Assembly: GCA_018340375.1 (NCBI GenBank) | Contig: JAFFJZ010000001.1 | Coordinates: 56,846,001 to 56,910,000 of the forward strand | Reading direction: 5' to 3' | From: Gonatopus flavifemur | Lineage: Eukaryota > Arthropoda > Insecta > Hymenoptera > Dryinidae | Length of the DNA: 64,000 bases | Shown: positions 26,501 to 33,585 of the stretch, one piece after another | Layout: the number at the start of each line of letters is the position of its first letter | How positions within the stretch are numbered: the stretch's first letter is position 1 | Translations under genes and position numbers: made by a program | The notes under the pieces: model-generated | What the model was told of the DNA's origin: nothing | What the model saw: the letters and a program-made list of their open reading frames with translations, nothing else | The model's database searches: none

Positions 26501-27857
26501 AATATAAATTAACATAACTACTACACCCTGAACTTTCATCACTTTTAATCTCGTTTTGGTTGAGCAAAGTGAACTGAGGTTTCCGGGAATGAATCCTTCA
26601 TCCAGGTTTTGAACTGGTATGAGATATGCATAACCGAAGATGCACAGGGATACTTGATGTCATATTTATTTAGCGGATAACAATTTAATGGTTGCTCAAA
26701 GCATTTTTTATCGGCGACTGAAAAAATTTTTCGGAAGTTTTCTATGTTTTGTGGAGAAATTTCCAAAATTATATATAAATTCTATATAATTTGGGAAATT
26801 TCTTCAGTCAAGCACTACAATTGAAGGGCTGCTCTGCCACCCTTGAATCCCCTTTGTTGTTTCAATGAATCAAATGAAAATTTCATGTCCATATCCTATG
26901 TTAAAAGAAGCAATAACATATATCTGTAACTTCATCCACAAGAACATTGTTTAGTTCATCACTACAAAATGTTCAATGTCTGAGATAATGTATATTGTGT
27001 TTTTATCTACCTCGACAACCTCTCTTACGCTTTGCAAATATGAAGAAAAAAACAGAGATACAGGTTTTCCAAACCAGAAAACGTTTATGAGAATTCAATA
27101 TTCCATTTTTGTTGATATAAATGTCAATTCAAAGTTCATGTGTACTATAATTTACCACCATATTTTGTGCTGAAAATCCTTTGAACTGTGATTTAATCCT
27201 CTCTAAATCCGAAACGATCTATTTCGTTACGAAAAAACGCGGGAAAGACTTTGATCTTCGATCAAGGAGGTACAAACGTCACTCGTCAAATCATTTTAGT
27301 TTTGATACGGGAGTAGATTCGCTGGAACAACGACTATCGTTCGTTGATTTCTGTACGTATTTCGATCCCCGATGAACTTACCTCTGAGGAAACTCGTTAT
27401 TTTCTTACATTTATGATCTAGAAGAAAAATCGATATTTACCTTGAGAGATGTCAATTCTTTACGGAGCTCGTTGAGGGCTTGAATATCGCAGCTCGCGTC
27501 TCGTAGATTGGCCTCGAGACGCGCACGATCCTTGCGTAAGACTTCGATCTCACGTTCAAGCTCCTGCATTCTATTGGAACCCTTAACGGGTCCACTTCCT
27601 CCCTTAATCGTATGATGATTATGCGGTATCGTAGTTGCAGCGGTAGTGGTTTTATTTCCCCTGGTGCCTTCTTTACCGAGCGAAGTCCAGTGTCCCGGTT
27701 GGGGATTATTTTCGTTATTTTTCGCCTCGAGCGAGGAGGCGCTCGGGGCCTGACGCAGCACCGGGACCTGTTGCTGCTGTTGTTGCTGCTGCTGCTGCGT
27801 CGATTGCTGCTGCTGGCTGTGCTGTCCTCTGCGAAATAGCGATTTGAACTTCATCAT
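2315..27857 (-). CDS. Cytospin (SPECC1/SPECC1L family), ten coding exons, 1472 aa
   Basis: Cytospins are coiled-coil proteins with a C-terminal calponin-homology domain that associate with actin and microtubules and act in cytokinesis, adhesion and cell shape. Joined exons on the minus strand: 27857-27441, 8520-8152, 8083-7871, 7807-7352, 7287-6852, 6698-5046, 4461-4237, 4175-4002, 2871-2486, 2404-2315. All introns are GT-AG, all phases agree, and the total is 4419 coding bases including TAA. Layout by residue: Gln-rich start 1-30; coiled coil about 97-165; conserved motif [11 protein letters not shown]...[10 protein letters not shown] 227-262, shared with human SPECC1L; long coiled coil 263-630; serine-rich insect-type region 631-1181; short linkers; CH domain about 1366-1472 ([37 protein letters not shown], ending YKHFET). 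Intron 1 is about 18.9 kb. The identification is firm; the start used by the main isoform is less certain. Confidence 0.93.
2405..2485 (-). other. Cytospin intron 9 (81 bases, in-frame and stop-free)
   Basis: GTGAGT at the high end and TTCACAG at the low end. Its length is a multiple of three and it has no stop, so naive translation inserts 27 residues (starting [10 protein letters not shown]) into the middle of the CH domain. The family sequence runs directly from TTL to [13 protein letters not shown], which shows that it is an intron. Confidence 0.93.
2486..2871 (-). CDS. Cytospin coding exon 9, most of the CH domain (residues 1315-1443)
   Basis: Acceptor ACTATAG|AA gives phase 1 entry that matches exon 8 (codon G|AA). 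The first coding residues are [20 protein letters not shown]. The calponin-homology fold starts at [13 protein letters not shown] and runs to SVGIPTTL, with the actin-binding-family core [18 protein letters not shown] and the [18 protein letters not shown] helix. Donor CTG|GTGAGT, phase 0. Near-identical to the vertebrate cytospin CH domain. Confidence 0.95.
3858..3863 (-). terminator. Candidate intronic poly(A) signal for the short cytospin form
   Basis: AATAAA on the minus strand (TTTATT on plus), about 40 bases past the TGA of the alternative tail. It sits inside the 1130-base intron between exons 8 and 9. Confidence 0.5.
3904..4001 (-). CDS. Alternative 3'-terminal extension of cytospin exon 8: tail-anchor-like end
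   Basis: If the exon 8 donor is not used, the frame continues [10 protein letters not shown], then a hydrophobic segment [20 protein letters not shown], then RE and TGA (3904-3906). This gives a protein of about 1346 residues with no CH domain and a single membrane segment at the very end, the layout of a tail-anchored coiled-coil protein. A minus-strand AATAAA at 3858-3863 follows the stop by about 40 bases, so a complete short transcript end is encoded. The reading frame and signal are seen directly; use as a real isoform is inference. Confidence 0.5.
4002..4175 (-). CDS. Cytospin coding exon 8 (residues 1257-1314)
   Basis: Acceptor ATTTTTCAG|GA, donor TCAG|GTAATT, phase 1 to 1. It encodes the linker [18 protein letters not shown] through TRKPLS. 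The donor GTAATT departs from the usual GTAAGT; reading through it opens the alternative tail at 3904-4001. Confidence 0.87.
4237..4461 (-). CDS. Cytospin coding exon 7 (residues 1182-1256)
   Basis: Acceptor GATTTACAG|CG, donor GCTG|GTAAGT, phase 1 to 1. It starts with a polyglutamine run (CAG/CAA, about 4412-4443) and continues [20 protein letters not shown] and a short helical stretch ending ATKQAKAG. The intron to exon 8 is 61 bases, the shortest in the gene. Confidence 0.88.
5046..6698 (-). CDS. Cytospin coding exon 6, long serine-rich exon (residues 631-1181)
   Basis: Acceptor CATCAG|GC, donor GACC|GTAAGT, phase 1 to 1, 1653 bases (551 codons, so skippable in frame). Lys/Asn/Ser-rich and probably disordered, with a proline cluster [10 protein letters not shown], a poly-threonine run from an ACA/ACC repeat (plus-strand TTG repeat near 5538-5573), and a mostly helical end ([17 protein letters not shown]). 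I see no known domain. Vertebrate cytospins have a shorter serine-rich linker at this place. Confidence 0.9.
6852..7287 (-). CDS. Cytospin coding exon 5 (residues 486-630)
   Basis: Acceptor TTGTTTCAG|GTT, donor AAAG|GTGAGT, phase 0 to 1. It ends the main coiled coil. The segment [17 protein letters not shown] matches human REESAEWRQFQADLQ. The exon closes with [13 protein letters not shown]. Confidence 0.93.
7352..7807 (-). CDS. Cytospin coding exon 4 (residues 334-485)
   Basis: Acceptor TTCTTTAG|AGT, donor AAG|GTTAAT (a weaker donor), phase 0 to 0. It encodes [16 protein letters not shown] and then continuous coiled coil ending QLQEEYK. The flanking introns are 63 and 64 bases. Confidence 0.92.
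7871..8083 (-). CDS. Cytospin coding exon 3 (residues 263-333)
   Basis: Acceptor TTTTAAAG|GCA, donor AAG|GTAAAA, phase 0 to 0. It encodes coiled-coil sequence starting [18 protein letters not shown], with [13 protein letters not shown] matching the human LMESLCQQSDKLE segment. The intron to exon 2 is only 68 bases. Confidence 0.93.
8152..8520 (-). CDS. Cytospin coding exon 2 (residues 140-262)
   Basis: Acceptor TCTTTGTAG|GAG, donor CAG|GTAAAA, phase 0 on both sides. It starts [21 protein letters not shown]. Its last 36 residues ([11 protein letters not shown] through ELSDLQ) closely match the most conserved non-CH segment of vertebrate cytospins, so this exon anchors the identification of the coiled-coil part. 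Confidence 0.95.
10098..10200. mobile_element. One-ended remnant of the GATACTAG-type fold-back family
   Basis: Begins GGGATACTGGTGCCAGGATA. This resembles the ends at 16259 (GATACTAGTGCCGGGACG) and 20114 (GATACTAGCGGCGTGGCA), and the element contains a CTCTATACAGCAG stretch like CTCTGTACAGCA in the 20114 element. I did not find a second end. Confidence 0.4.
12527..12852. mobile_element. Fold-back MITE, CCCAAG(C/T)AGCAAC ends
   Basis: Left end CCCAAGCAGCAACAGAAG; right end, reverse-complemented, CCCAAGTAGCAACCGAAC. The interior is rich in GTAC/CGTTCG motifs and partly self-complementary. About 326 bases, non-coding. Confidence 0.7.
13229..13525. mobile_element. Fold-back MITE, TACACTGAGA ends
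   Basis: Left TACACTGAGAGCCCAATTTT and right (reverse complement) TACACTGAGAACCCAATTTC. The arms stay complementary for about 75 bases (for example CCTCATTCCAATAAAT against CCTCATTCTGGTAAAT). Both ends begin with TA, which fits TA target-site insertion, though TA could also be part of the repeat. Confidence 0.8.
14737..15061. repeat. Weak inverted repeat
   Basis: TTGCGGGGATGATTTC near 14747 pairs with GGAATCATCCCCGCAG near 15041. The spacing is element-like, but the arms are short and I could not extend them. Confidence 0.35.
15342..15630. mobile_element. Fold-back MITE, TACACTGT ends
   Basis: Left TACACTGTAAAAAAAACTTC and right (reverse complement) TACACTGTTGAAAAAAACTG. The interior contains repeated GGAAATTCCAGTACCG-like and AAAATTCC motifs in both orientations. 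Confidence 0.75.
16259..16459. mobile_element. Fold-back MITE, GATACTAGTGCCGGGACG ends
   Basis: Left arm GATACTAGTGCCGGGACGCT through GCCATTTCGTATTGGC. The right arm is its nearly exact reverse complement, out to GTTTATTCA. Arms are about 55 bases and the total is about 200 bases. Confidence 0.8.
16764..16911. mobile_element. Near-perfect palindrome with TACACGGAAAAAA ends
   Basis: Arms of about 70 bases: ACGGAAAAAATAATTTAGCT, GCAGCAGCTA, then GCACGGACACGGACAGCCAT facing their reverse complements. Flanking CTGGGGTGT and ACACCCCGG suggest that the pairing continues into a larger, older element. Transcribed, it would form a long hairpin. Confidence 0.75.
19329..19807. mobile_element. Large fold-back element, arms about 180 bases
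   Basis: The left arm includes AACTATCTTTATAATTTTGT, TTTTTGCGCCGTGCAGCCTA and AACCAAAATTCTATCGTTA, ending GCACAACTTGAC. The right arm is the reverse complement of these (GTCAAGTTGTGCG to AAAGATAGTTTTGAAGG). The central loop is about 60 bases, A+T-rich. Arm identity looks high, suggesting recent origin. No transposase ORF. Confidence 0.8.
19810..20049. mobile_element. MITE with ATCCCTGGTTAAAAGAA ends and internal duplication
   Basis: Both ends read ATCCCTGGTTAAAAGAA, then (T/C)CCATTGA. Inside, GAGATTTGGTCAGAACATTG followed by TCCA(A/C)GTTTAAT occurs twice in direct orientation, and TTCTGACCAAATCTCATTGA faces them. It abuts the 19329 fold-back. Confidence 0.8.
20114..20294. mobile_element. Fold-back MITE, GATACTAG-related
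   Basis: Left end AAGGTGATACTAGCGGC; right end, reverse-complemented, AAGGGGATATAACAAATT. Inner arms ATCGCTCTGTACAGCA and TGCTGTACAGAGCGAC are strongly complementary, as are ATAACAAAC...CACTTCATA and GAATGAAGCGTTTGTTAT. Confidence 0.65.
20362..20874 (-). pseudogene. Decayed ORF for a basic coiled-coil protein, probably repeat-derived
   Basis: From an ATG at 20874-20872 the sequence reads [16 protein letters not shown], then continues in a shifted frame [18 protein letters not shown] and, after an in-frame [21 protein letters not shown] second shift leads to [19 protein letters not shown] and a leucine-heptad stretch [20 protein letters not shown], with a stop at 20364-20362. Each frame alone is broken, but together they make one Lys/Arg/Glu-rich coiled coil. 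Base composition is richer in G+C than the flanks. The style recalls charged accessory proteins encoded by arthropod repeats, but I cannot name a family. Confidence 0.5.
21158..21559. mobile_element. Long fold-back MITE, TACACG(A/G)AGA ends
   Basis: Left TACACGAAGAAAATATTCCA and right (reverse complement) TACACGGAGAGAATATTTCA. Arms of roughly 170 bases contain GCGCCATATCGGTTC and an inner AATTTTTACAACA(C/T)AGTGTAGT pairing. A second TACACGGAGAAAAAAAG motif at 21250 lies inside the left arm, so a related element may have inserted there. Confidence 0.75.
22441..22985 (-). mobile_element. Fragment of a non-LTR (LINE) retrotransposon, reverse-transcriptase 3' end
   Basis: Minus-strand translation gives [18 protein letters not shown], then [20 protein letters not shown] and [10 protein letters not shown], which is the thumb/post-RT region of Jockey/CR1-type LINE reverse transcriptases. 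After a one-base frame change it continues [20 protein letters not shown] and [20 protein letters not shown], then an internal stop. Truncated at its 5' side (about 22985) and inactive. An established family pattern, recognised from motifs only. Confidence 0.75.
23154..23168 (+). repeat. Run of 15 G
   Basis: ACATG is followed by 15 consecutive G and then TGGTCG. Homopolymer G of this length is out of place in A+T-rich intron sequence. Confidence 0.9.
23895..24019. mobile_element. Remnant related to the right-end element at 63779
   Basis: Read on the minus strand it carries CCAATTTTCGACCACC, AGTAGTTACAACAACTA and GTTAGTTGGCTAAACT. These parallel GTCGATTTTCGACCATTT, TAGTTACAACAACTACT and GACGTTGGCTGCCTCAG in the 63779 element. 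A TGCACGGGGTTTTTTGG motif at 23822 may be its degraded end. Confidence 0.45.
24296..24392. mobile_element. hAT-type MITE with perfect 8-bp target duplication
   Basis: Ends TAGTGATGGGGATC and (reverse complement) TGGTGATGGAGATC, almost fully palindromic through GAAGATCGAT(C/T)C and TTCGATACC. CTATCAAC occurs immediately on both sides (24288-24295 and 24393-24400), the 8-bp duplication typical of hAT transposition. Confidence 0.85.
27441..27857 (-). CDS. Cytospin coding exon 1 (residues 1-139)
   Basis: The start ATG at 27857-27855 has a good context (ACC before ATG); a second ATG follows at once. The frame is open only about 30 bases further upstream to a TGA. The exon begins [12 protein letters not shown], has two polyglutamine runs (CAG/CAA repeats), a low-complexity Asn/Thr/His part, and then a coiled coil beginning [19 protein letters not shown]. 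It ends LTSLK with donor AAG|GTAAAT in phase 0. The heptads run on into exon 2, which supports this splice across the 18.9-kb intron. Confidence 0.88.
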
Positions 27858-28631
27858 GGTCACTCGACACACTTTTAACTCAACCTCTCATCCAATAAAA
27901 AGTTAATAGTCTCTAATTATACGTTGTACAAACAACGCAACAACGAAAAATCAAATGATCCAATACGATCAAACGGAAAACAAGGTTTTTCTTTGGACTT
28001 TTTTAAACAGCAGTAATAATAATAATAGTAGTAGTAAGAAGTTCCAGTATCATCTATAAATCATTCTCACGATTTTCATTATCATTGTCCAAACTGTAAC
28101 GTTTGTCAGACGAAACAGACATAAGTTTCTCACACTCCCCATAACTATCGACGATAACAAGGGAAAAATTGTATACTCGAAGATCAAAATTCTTTTTTTC
28201 TCTTCATAAAATTCGAACAAAAAATCCACAAATATCGCTTCAATGTAAATTTCACTGACACCATTTTGATTCCCCTTTAATCACGCATTCCCTGCTGTAC
28301 GGTGAGAAAGAGAAGATTCTGCCACACATTTGCACACACACACGTATACACAGTTTTCGAAAGTAATTTTGTTTGACCACTTTCTCCAATTAATGAACGA
28401 AGAAGTAGCATTTTGAAAAATTTTATATGTGTATTTGGTGCTCCCTTCGAGACTCATTCGTCACCGTAAATCGATTCAGAACTCCTTTCGAATCAAAGTT
28501 GGGATAATATGTTTCACAGTATATTAGGTTTTTCGTTGTAATAATTCTCATTGCTCGGATTATATTGCTCTTTCTCTCTTTATTCCGACAAAGAGAAACA
28601 ACAACCTGTTTGCTGTTTTATATAGTTAACT

Positions 28632-28645
28632 ATATACATATATAT

Positions 28646-28677
<32 letters not shown>
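28632..28677. repeat. TA/CA dinucleotide microsatellite
   Basis: Tract of the form (TA)n(CA)n(TA)n, including CACACACACACACACACA flanked by TATATA on both sides. Confidence 0.9.
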
Positions 28678-29280
28678 TCTGTAACAGTCGATCTGGCACG
28701 AACGAGCGTCGTTGAATTCACCAGGTTTCAATGAGAATTTATAATCAGTTCGACAGAGATATGAAAAGAAAAGGTTTTCATATGTAGATCAATCGTTACG
28801 TAAATTGTACATCACAGTAATGACACTACACAGCTGTTCACCGTTAACCTTGATATCCTCTGATAATCCTGTTGCACGAGTGATTCTGAAAATTTGTTGA
28901 CACGCGATATAGAGGGAGAAGGAATACACTTTTTTCGAAAAAATGATAAGGGAAGGTGCGATGTCGGAAGATATCCAGCGATTCTGATGACATTTCCACC
29001 GACGGAAGGAAATAGGAAGAAACTCAAATAGAGCAGAAAAGGGAAAGAGAAGATCAGGATTTCACTTCTTCGCCCACTTGTTGCATCGACCACTACCACC
29101 GCCGCTGCCGATATACAACAATACAACACTTTTTATCCAAGAAGAAGAATAATTTTGCTAGTTCTTCTTTTTCTTCAAGGCTGGTTAGTGGCGTCCTTTC
29201 ATCTCATTTAAAGTAAGAAAAAGGATCTGCCGATCATATCGAACCTGTTTCGTTACCTCCTTTTTTCTACACTACTATCC

Positions 29281-29304
29281 CTCTCTCTCTCTCTCTCTCT
29301 CTCT
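29281..29304. repeat. CT dinucleotide microsatellite
   Basis: Twelve CT units in a row, within a pyrimidine-rich stretch upstream of cytospin exon 1. Confidence 0.9.
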
Positions 29305-29981
29305 TCCTTTTCCCTCACAATAATTCCTCAAATCTCATCGAATTCACATGGGTTTTGCACTCGATTCAAACTATCCTCGATACATTTGTCTTGCACATCG
29401 ATCTATATCGGAAAAATTGAAAAGAACGTGGAGGTGTGTCAAGTACCTCACATATATACATATAATATATCGAAATCCGATGCACACCGCTCGACGGTGC
29501 ATCGGTGACTGAATATTGAGAGTCGAATGTAGCGCCCCCTCTTTTAAAATCTTCATGTCCCCCCACTGCTAATACACCCTACTAACTTGTACCACCACTA
29601 TACCGACTTTACAATCGAATTACTATACGTATAGTCACAATCTTGCGTTTTTTCAGCAGCCAAGAAGGTACGACCGTTGTCTCGTTCCCTCTTGAGATCG
29701 GCTACAGAGAAGTACGAGACGAAAAGAGAGTGAAGTAGTATCGATATATCCTATGATGCGTGGCTGGGAAAACGCCTCTATACACTCTTATCTTGTACCA
29801 CACTATTGACCGTCGACGTAACTCCAAGACTCGCTTAAAAACGCACGGCGATGTGCTGCAGCTACAACCGAGGAGGACTTGGAAAAGAACTGCGTGAATT
29901 TATTACAAATATCATGTAAGGGGAACACTATTCAGGATATACAACGTTCCGTTATGCTTAATTGAAATCTATTACGTTTTA

Positions 29982-30200
29982 TTACACCTCTACAGCTATT
30001 CTGTCTTCATATGTTCTTGAGGATGCTTGATCATTCAAATGAGATTCCAAGAGGATCCAAGGACCCTTTGGACGTAACCAAAACAAACAATTTCTAGAGA
30101 GTGCTCGAACGGTAGAAAACAACGCGGAAGAAAACATAGGACAAATTCCTGTGACGAAGGTACCAGCATATGAGAAGAATTTCATAGCTGGTTGCGTCAT
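29982..30200 (-). CDS. Small unrecognised ORF, 72 aa
   Basis: True ATG at 30200, in-frame to TAA at 29984-29982, with AATAAA overlapping the stop codon on the minus strand. The product starts MTQPAMKFFSYAGTFVTG, has a hydrophobic middle (ICPMFSSALFSTV) and ends TYEDRIAVEV. Codon use looks more protein-like than neighbouring chance ORFs. It could be a small gene, the last exon of a gene, or chance. I do not recognise it. Confidence 0.25.
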   Translation of the reverse strand: MTQPAMKFFSYAGTFVTGICPMFSSALFSTVRALSRNCLFWLRPKGPWILLESHLNDQASSRTYEDRIAVEV

Positions 30201-30734
30201 GAAGAAAGCTATTACGAGATGTTATGAATTCCAATCGCATTTTACAATGACGTTATGGAAATTTCATTCACAGAACCCACGAAGAAATACAACGAGGAAG
30301 GGGGTCTTTGTGAAAATTTGATAGTCGAAGACTCCGGTTACGGTTGCACAGTCACGATCGTGTTTATATACCACCCGGATGTAAGATGAAGCTGTAGCAG
30401 TAAATTCTAGAAATGATAAAGAATTTATTTATTGAAAAGCAGTTGGATGACAATAAGAAACTGCACTTTTGTATTCTGAAACTTCGTTTCTAGGATCAGG
30501 AATGAGTTTTTTCGATGTCGATAAATATATTTCACAGCGTTATTTCTCACATCAGCAACTCAGTGGTTTCTTCGTAAGGAGTCCTGCAACTAATCTCACC
30601 AGGGCGAGGAGAATGCAATGTGAGTCTGGCGAACAATCAAGAAACGGACTCATATGTGGACAAAAAAATGACATTGCTGTAAGAAAGACAGACCAGTTTT
30701 CGCTGCTTTTTTGTTCTCCGTGTTACAAGACTGT

Positions 30735-31011
30735 TACACTGAAACAGGGTACCCAATGTCGGTCTTCGAGACGAGTTTCGAGTTACACCGGGATTCTCTA
30801 CCAGGCAGCGCTAATGTTCCTTATTACTAACATTATCGAATCCTACATACGTGAGAGTAGCAACAAACTGTGCATATGATGTGTATATTTCAATGTTCAT
30901 TTATGTGGAATTTAAAAGTGCTGGTAAGAAACATTAGTGGTGCCTGATAGAGAATTCTGGCGTAACTCGAAACTCGTGTCTAAGGACGACATTGAGTACC
31001 GCTGCACTGAG
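30735..31011. mobile_element. Fold-back element, arms about 78 bases
   Basis: Left arm 30748-30825 (CAATGTCGGTCTTCGAGACG, AGTTTCGAGTTACACC) pairs with 30925-31002 (GGCGTAACTCGAAACTCGTG, GACGACATTGAG). CACTGA motifs lie just outside both arms. It overlaps chance ORFs only. Confidence 0.7.
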
Positions 31012-31076
31012 AAAAATTATACGTAGATGATGCGTCAACCATATTCACAGAGTCGGATGAATTTTCTTTTTAACTG

Positions 31077-31290
31077 CACTGAAAAAAAGGTATGGCTCAG
31101 ACAACTCTACTATTTATGTGTTCTTGCTGTCAGGAGGTATTATGAGGATGCCAGTATAGCTCTCACAGCCGAACGCGTCGCTATCATAGCAATCTGTCGG
31201 CTGTGGGAGCTATACTGGCATCCTTCTACCTCCTGACAACAAGAACACATAAATAGTAGAGCTGTGAGAGCCATACCTTTTTTTTCAGTG
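31077..31290. mobile_element. Near-perfect palindrome with CACTGAAAAAAAGG ends
   Basis: Left CACTGAAAAAAAGGTATGGC and right its exact reverse complement. The arms run about 95 bases through ACTATTTATGTGTTCTTG, GTCAGGAGGTA and GAGGATGCCAGTATAGCTCT...ACAGCCGA to a loop of about 28 bases. One of the best-preserved fold-backs in the window. Confidence 0.85.
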
Positions 31291-31469
31291 TGGTCCAGGG
31301 CCGGTTGGCAGGTTTTACAGAACAAAATTCAGGAGTACATTCTTAACAGCATCAACACTGTAAGACACCTTGCGAATAGGTGTGTGAATATTCGCTCAGG
31401 AGGTATAAAAGATGAGTCACTCCACGTGAAGATATTTTTGAAAATTATATATAATTAATATACAATAAT

Positions 31470-31707
31470 CAGAGCTGGTCCTTGATGTAAGCGAAGTACG
31501 CGGAGGAGCGCCGAAATGATGTTCGCTTTAGTGATCGGCGATATTTGGAAATATCGATATTTTTTATAGAATTTTTGTCGAGTTTATATTGAATTTGATC
31601 AAATACCGATCAAAACTTTGTACAAATTTTATATAAAATATCGATATCGTGAAATATCGCCGGTCACTAGTTCGCTTACACCAGGAAAATGTCCAAGGCC
31701 GGCCCTG
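31470..31707. mobile_element. hAT-type MITE with CAG(G/A)GC(C/T)GG ends, carrying a nested insertion
   Basis: Left CAGAGCTGGTCCTTG; right (reverse complement) CAGGGCCGGCCTTGG, a widespread hAT terminus. The inner arms TGTAAGCGAA and TTCGCTTACA pair once the 31529-31669 insert is removed. The flanking octamers are only partly alike, as expected of an old insertion. Confidence 0.7.
31529..31669. mobile_element. hAT-type MITE (141 bp) with perfect 8-bp target duplication
   Basis: Ends TAGTGATCGGCGATATTT and (reverse complement) TAGTGACCGGCGATATTT; the interior carries AATATCGATATTTTTTATAG facing its complement. GTTCGCTT is duplicated exactly on both sides (31521-31528 and 31670-31677). It interrupts the 31470-31707 element. 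Confidence 0.9.
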
Positions 31708-31822
31708 ATGATTATATAGAATTTTTATAAAAAATGTATTGAATTATACACAAATTTATATATAATTTCGAAAATTCTCCCATATGAGAACATCGTTCGA
31801 TTCTAGCTCAGCACGGTTGCAG

Positions 31823-31964
31823 GTAGTGATGAGTAATATTCTACAACATCGATATTTTTCATACAATTTGGAGTAAGTTTCGATCCATATTCTACAAAAT
31901 TTGATATAAACTCGACTAATGTTCTATAAAAAATATAAATATTGTGAAATATTCCCGATCACGA
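31823..31964. mobile_element. hAT-type MITE, second copy of the 31529 family
   Basis: Left GTAGTGATGAGTAATATT; right (reverse complement) TCGTGATCGGGAATATTTCA; same interior ATCGATATTTTT pairing and nearly the same length as the 31529 copy. The flanking octamers GGTTGCAG and GGTGCCAG match at six of eight positions. Confidence 0.75.
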
Positions 31965-32410
31965 GGTGCCAGAGTTCCGAATGCTAGCAAATCTAAAGTT
32001 ACCAGAAGAATTCCTGCTTCGGCGCATGAGAGGCGCTGAATGATTCTTCAATGAGCAACGATTTAGTTTCAAGATGTCGACTCTTAAGTCTATGCAATCA
32101 GGGAATGGTCAGTACTCCAAAGTCCCTACAACCGAGTCTGATTAACTCGCAATCTAACGGTCAATTGATCCCGCCTAAAAATGGCGGATCCAATTTCAGC
32201 GTGCTTAGGCTGTAAAACAGTGTCAATAGTGCCATTTCTTCTCAAATGATGAAAAAAAAAAATTGGTTTTGTTTTTTTAAAACCGATTTCTAGTTGGAGA
32301 TGAATGATACGTATCGTCACCGATATGTTTCTATAAAATTTATGTCTATTTTTGACACATTTCAATAAAATTTTGATAAAAACTTGATATGTATTTTATA
32401 CTCCCTAAAT

Positions 32411-32476
32411 CAGTGAAGTCTCACTATTTCTGCGGTTGATAGTTGACCATTGAATGGAATCAGTGAGATTTCACTG
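32411..32476. mobile_element. Tiny MITE, CAGTGA(A/G)(A/G)TCTCACT ends
   Basis: CAGTGAAGTCTCACTATTTC at the left and CAGTGAGATTTCACTG at the right. Further TTTCACTG motifs follow to about 32566, perhaps a second degraded copy. Same family as 50554-50635. Confidence 0.6.
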
Positions 32477-32617
32477 CATAAACAGTGAATAAGTATTAAT
32501 TATGCAGTTGGAACCGCTCCCTACTAATTGAATCAGGAATATTTCACTGGAAAGATCAGTCAATATTCACTGTTTGTGCACTGCAAATTTGAAATAGTAT
32601 TTTTCCGCTTTCTTTCT

Positions 32618-33585
32618 GGGACCGCGGGTTTCAGGTTAGAATTCATTCTAAGACATACTCTATGTTGATCATTTGCGAGGGTATACAATTTCCTGGTGAG
32701 CATAACACTGGTTTTACAGGTAAAGTAGTATCAAATTTTGATCAAGCCCAGTAAACACACGCACGTTTTAAAAACGTCAAAAACAGTCAATAACCACACG
32801 TTGTGAGTTAGTAATATTACGTAAAATATAGTACGTAAAAATGTCGCGGCAGATCACGTGTTTTTCAACCATAAAGTAACGTCATATCAACGGTTTGAAC
32901 ATCGTTTAAAAGACGTCAAATATTGACGCGTTCTAATGATGGTTTTAAAACGTGAATTGAATCCAACAAATTATTGTAAAAACTTTTCATTCAATATCGA
33001 GAACAATAGTATTTCTGAGTATGACTGAGAATTTGGAAAGTACGCCACACTATTTACTATGTTGCTCTTTGTTGAAATTTCAACCATTGTTCGGTTTCGT
33101 TCGACACTTTTAGCAGAATATCTTCAATTGAAGTTCAAACACAAGGTGTTATAAACACATTCTAAACGCGTGATTCAAACCCGTTCAAAACACGTTTTTT
33201 GAGGACGTCGTTTGATGGTTATTTTTTAATATCAGCTTAAATTATAAATGCGTTATCAAAACGTAATTTCTGGTCGTCTATCTTCCTATCAAATTTCAAC
33301 TGCAAATCAACGTTATGAAATCAACCATTAACGTCCGTTTGACAGTCTAACGTTTTTTCAACGTTGAAATAACGTGTGTGTGTGTTTATTGGAAGATTGT
33401 ATAAAAATCAATAAAACTTGATCGGTTTTTCATAGGAAACATCTATTTTGTCAAGAATCTATCGATTCCGTCGATTTCTTTATCTTCAAAATCAATGTTA
33501 TGCTCACTGGGAAATGGTATTCCCTCACAAATGATCAACATAAGCTGTTCTTCAGAATGCAATTCAACCTGAAATTCGCGGTCCT
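32618..33585. mobile_element. Fold-back element, arms about 130 bases, interrupted by another element
   Basis: Left GGGACCGCGGGTTTCAGGTT and further ATGTTGATCATTTGCGAGGG, GTGAGCATAAC. The right arm is the complement, ending ACCTGAAATTCGCGGTCC. The two arms are separated by the 645-base element at 32748-33392, so this is a nested insertion. Confidence 0.75.
32748..33392. mobile_element. Nested element with CCA(G/A)TAAACACAC ends
   Basis: Left CCAGTAAACACACGCACGTT; right (reverse complement) CCAATAAACACACACACACG. The interior repeatedly carries ACGTTTT/AAAACGT words in both orientations, giving many short internal palindromes. No ORF of note. Confidence 0.75.

Larger units (their letters stand above)
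8521..27440 (-). other. Cytospin intron 1 (about 18.9 kb), repeat-filled
   Basis: The intron runs from donor GTAAAT next to 27441 to acceptor TTTGTAG next to 8520. I see no conserved gene inside. It carries fold-back MITEs (12527, 13229, 15342, 16259, 16764, 19329, 19810, 20114, 21158, 24296), a decayed coiled-coil ORF (20362-20874), a LINE fragment (22441-22985) and several copies of an AT-rich motif. Stretches 8521-12526, 17045-19328 and 24400-27440 show only A+T-rich sequence with short chance ORFs, apart from small repeat fragments. Confidence 0.8.

Noticed and set aside
30469..30879. 136-codon plus-strand ORF
   Set aside because: Starts at TTG and its end runs into the left arm of the 30735 fold-back; no motif.
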